Positions 61,615-64,000 of a stretch of DNA of 64,000 nucleotides are shown piece after piece. The notes beneath the pieces are model-generated. The model was not told the DNA's origin. It searched no databases and was given only the letters and a program-made list of their open reading frames with translations. The translations under genes were made by a program, and so were the position numbers. Source of the DNA: Ectocarpus siliculosus (lineage: Eukaryota; Sar; Phaeophyceae; Ectocarpales; Ectocarpaceae); assembly GCA_000310025.1 (NCBI GenBank), contig FN649758.1:4005249-4069248 (forward strand), given 5' to 3'. The stretch's first letter is position 1. Each line of letters opens with the position of its first letter.

Positions 61615-64000
61615 CAATCTCTTTGAGACTGGCTCTTGCTTTTGTGTTGCGCACTTTCTCGCCCCCGTTTGTCACTTCTCGGTCGGTGGGCGAAATTTCT
61701 CGCTTCCCTTTCCCTATTTTTCAATGCGACCTAGGTTCGTCATTAGTTGCGGTGATACCCAACTTTGTGCGTCGTTTCACTCCCCCCCCTATGGTTTGCT
61801 TTGCATATTTTATGGTCCAATGTTCCGCCAGTGCTTCTATTGCATGCCACGGCCAACGTGTTCCATCTTGATACTTTATTTAGCATTTTTTTTCATGCAA
61901 TTGGCCTTGACGTAGAAGTAGAATTGTTTTCCTCGCACCACCCCGATCGCAAGCACGTTGTATCGTGACATGCGCACCTTTGTTTTGGCGTTGGTTCCTG
62001 CACTTTTCTTTGGCCGTTGTTTACGTTCCCCGGAAACCCCATTTTGCCTTGCTTATCTCGATTTTGGTCGACCCCTAACGGTTTTCCATGTCGTTTGATC
62101 CTTTGCAGGCTCGGCTTTCGTTTCTTATTCTTTATGTTTGTTTACATTTCAGCACTCGATCGGATCGTAGCCCCCCTTCCCGTAAGGCTCTGGCTTACTT
62201 GATTGCGTACTCGATCGGTTCATTCGCGCGAGATAATTTGTGATTTTCTCTTTACGATTTCGTTACTTCGTGTTATGGTCTTTTCGGTTCGGATGTTTTG
62301 GTTAGGGTTAGCACCCATGTGCCTTTTCCGATTTTATCCGCCGAGTTTGCCGCCCCGGCTTCTCGGTGTTCTTATTTCTTGCTTCCGCTTCTTTGGTTTG
62401 GTTAACGGAGAGGTGCGGGTGAGGGTTTTGAGTTGTCGTATCTTCGATCCATCCCGCAATCCTCTTGATTGACAAGAGTCCCTCCGAGGTTTGCTTCTGT
62501 ATCTGCATCTACGTCCACTCAGGGTGGGCTATTGTTATGGTATTTGGAGGTAGACATGTGATCGTGGTTGATCATGGTTATGTGGCGCCGTCGGATGATA
62601 AGACGTGACGTCATGCTGGATCAGGGCTTTATGCCGAGACATGTGCCCTTCTGTTCAGTGTGTGCGTACAGAGGATCTATGATCGTTTGTGCGCGGAATA
62701 TTGTGAGTTGGCTTGGAAAGCGTTAATCAAGAGAAAGAGGACAACGGAAAGCAACAACAACCTGCTACTTTGGTCGGACAAGAGAATTCCACACAGCTCT
62801 ATGGTGATTGATTCTGAAGGAAGGGGTCAAATACCATTACATAAGGCCCATCCCCCCCCCCGTCCACGACCAATATTGCAGCGTAGCCCAGGGGTGTTCC
62901 GACGTTTCCAGATGGAGGGCCCCTTGAGACCCCTTCAATGTGGAACGATTCCTGTCAGTGTCGATTATTTACACTGCTGTGTCCAACAGAGATGATCGGG
63001 GGTAAATAAATTCGGTGATTGTCAATTGCAATTATGGCTTTGGTTGGTTGTTCTTTTTCACTGTATGTCCACGGACGCATTCTGACGGCACTTCAGACAG
63101 TAGTTGCGCGCCTCGAACTTGTATCATGCCTACCATGGTGTTATTGTACAGGCAGCGCTCGAGACACAGCTGTACGCTGTAGTCGACAAACACTCGTTTT
63201 GTTTGGTAAAGTGTGAGACAGGGGGGATGCTGCTGCTGCTGTGGTCGAATGTAGTGTGTGGACGGGTAGTTCAGTTTTTGGGCACGCAAACGTGCTGCAG
63301 GGATGTAGGTGTACCTCTTCGGGCTTGTGTATTTTCTTGCTACTATTTTGCGTGTTCTTTAGATCTTCTGATGGCTCTAGCATTTTTGTGACCACGGACC
63401 GCGTCTTTGCTAGATTTTGGGATTATTAGCAACTGACACGAGCTTAATGTGAAGACAACAACAACAACAACAACAACATGTTCGGAAGTTACAGAGCGGG
63501 CCCGGAGATCAGAAACGTCAAAAGCGGGTCGAGCTCAACTCTCGTTTTTTTTTTCAAATGCATATGACCCAACAAATCCATCTCTATCTATCTAAGAAAA
63601 TAATCCAAGATAGATCAGCAATGAATTCATTGCGTCAGAGAAAGCAACCTGTATTTCCACGGTTCCCCGAGCAGCACACAGCGAGCGATATCTCCCCTGT
63701 GGGTAACAGGCTCAACATGACAGTTTGGTGGCCGTCTTGTGCATCTATCTGTATGTTATGCTGGGAAGGTGCAGAAGGAATGTGTTGGGTATTAATGAAT
63801 ACAAACATACATAATAGTTGGTTCGTCGGGTGTGCTATTGATGGTGGCACCCACCCTTGGGATTAGGAAGAAACAAGCAATGTTCGGGGTATTTGTGTGT
63901 GTATCCAAGCAATGTGCAGGGATGCGGGTTACGGCGGTACCCTTAATTACCCGTAAAACCCCTTCCAGACTTATCTAGTTCCATCCCACGTAACGTTTGC
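61615..64000. other. Right-end unique sequence with no recognised gene
   Basis: It is T-rich on the plus strand to about 62500. Short ORFs on both strands (longest 114 codons at 61571-61915 and 111 codons at 62660-62995) show no recognisable domain. A (CAA)n tract of about 25 bases lies at 63456-63480. I see nothing else. Confidence 0.55.

Noticed and set aside
62660-62995. 111-codon plus-strand ORF near the right end
   Set aside because: No domain, no splice context, and a C homopolymer interrupts it. Not distinguishable from chance.
1-64000. tRNA, rRNA, CRISPR array or prokaryotic operon
   Set aside because: No tRNA-like A/B boxes with a cloverleaf, rRNA blocks or spaced CRISPR repeats were seen. 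All genes are spliced and eukaryotic.

Overview
The window is nuclear DNA from a flagellated, intron-rich eukaryote, most likely a brown alga (Ectocarpus-like stramenopile). This is inferred from many short exons, introns of a few hundred bases, GT-AG/GC-AG splice signals, GC-rich composition, long CT/GA and CAG/CAA microsatellites and a large axonemal dynein gene. No organism-specific marker was tested. Splicing was traced by hand from reading frame, intron phase and family motifs.

Layout: four genes on strictly alternating strands. (1) 315-3521 (+): the last two exons of a UBX-domain protein (ASPL/UBXD-like), split by a 2.8-kb intron that holds a long inverted duplication. (2) 5141-46709 (-): a complete single-headed inner-arm dynein heavy chain of the DNAH3/7/12 class. 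It has 64 inferred exons and encodes about 4,733 residues. Tail, linker, AAA1-AAA6, stalk with microtubule-binding domain and C-terminal domain can all be followed in order. Five introns use GC donors. (3) 48942-54607 or 55903 (+): TAF12, the TFIID/SAGA histone-fold subunit, with a very long Gln-rich N-terminal region and a possible C-terminal extension. (4) 59717-59881 (-): one exon resembling the C-terminal end of a CCR4/PDE12-type exonuclease-phosphatase. The rest of that gene is not visible, and a 100-N assembly gap lies upstream of it.

The right end (60387-61614) is a satellite of about 97-bp monomers, each carrying a CACGTG core, that runs into a short CCCTAA telomere-like array. After that, to 64000, no gene is recognised. 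The dynein and TAF12 genes are divergent and share a 2.2-kb upstream region. The UBX and dynein genes converge on a 1.6-kb spacer. Apart from that possible shared control region, the genes have no evident common pathway.
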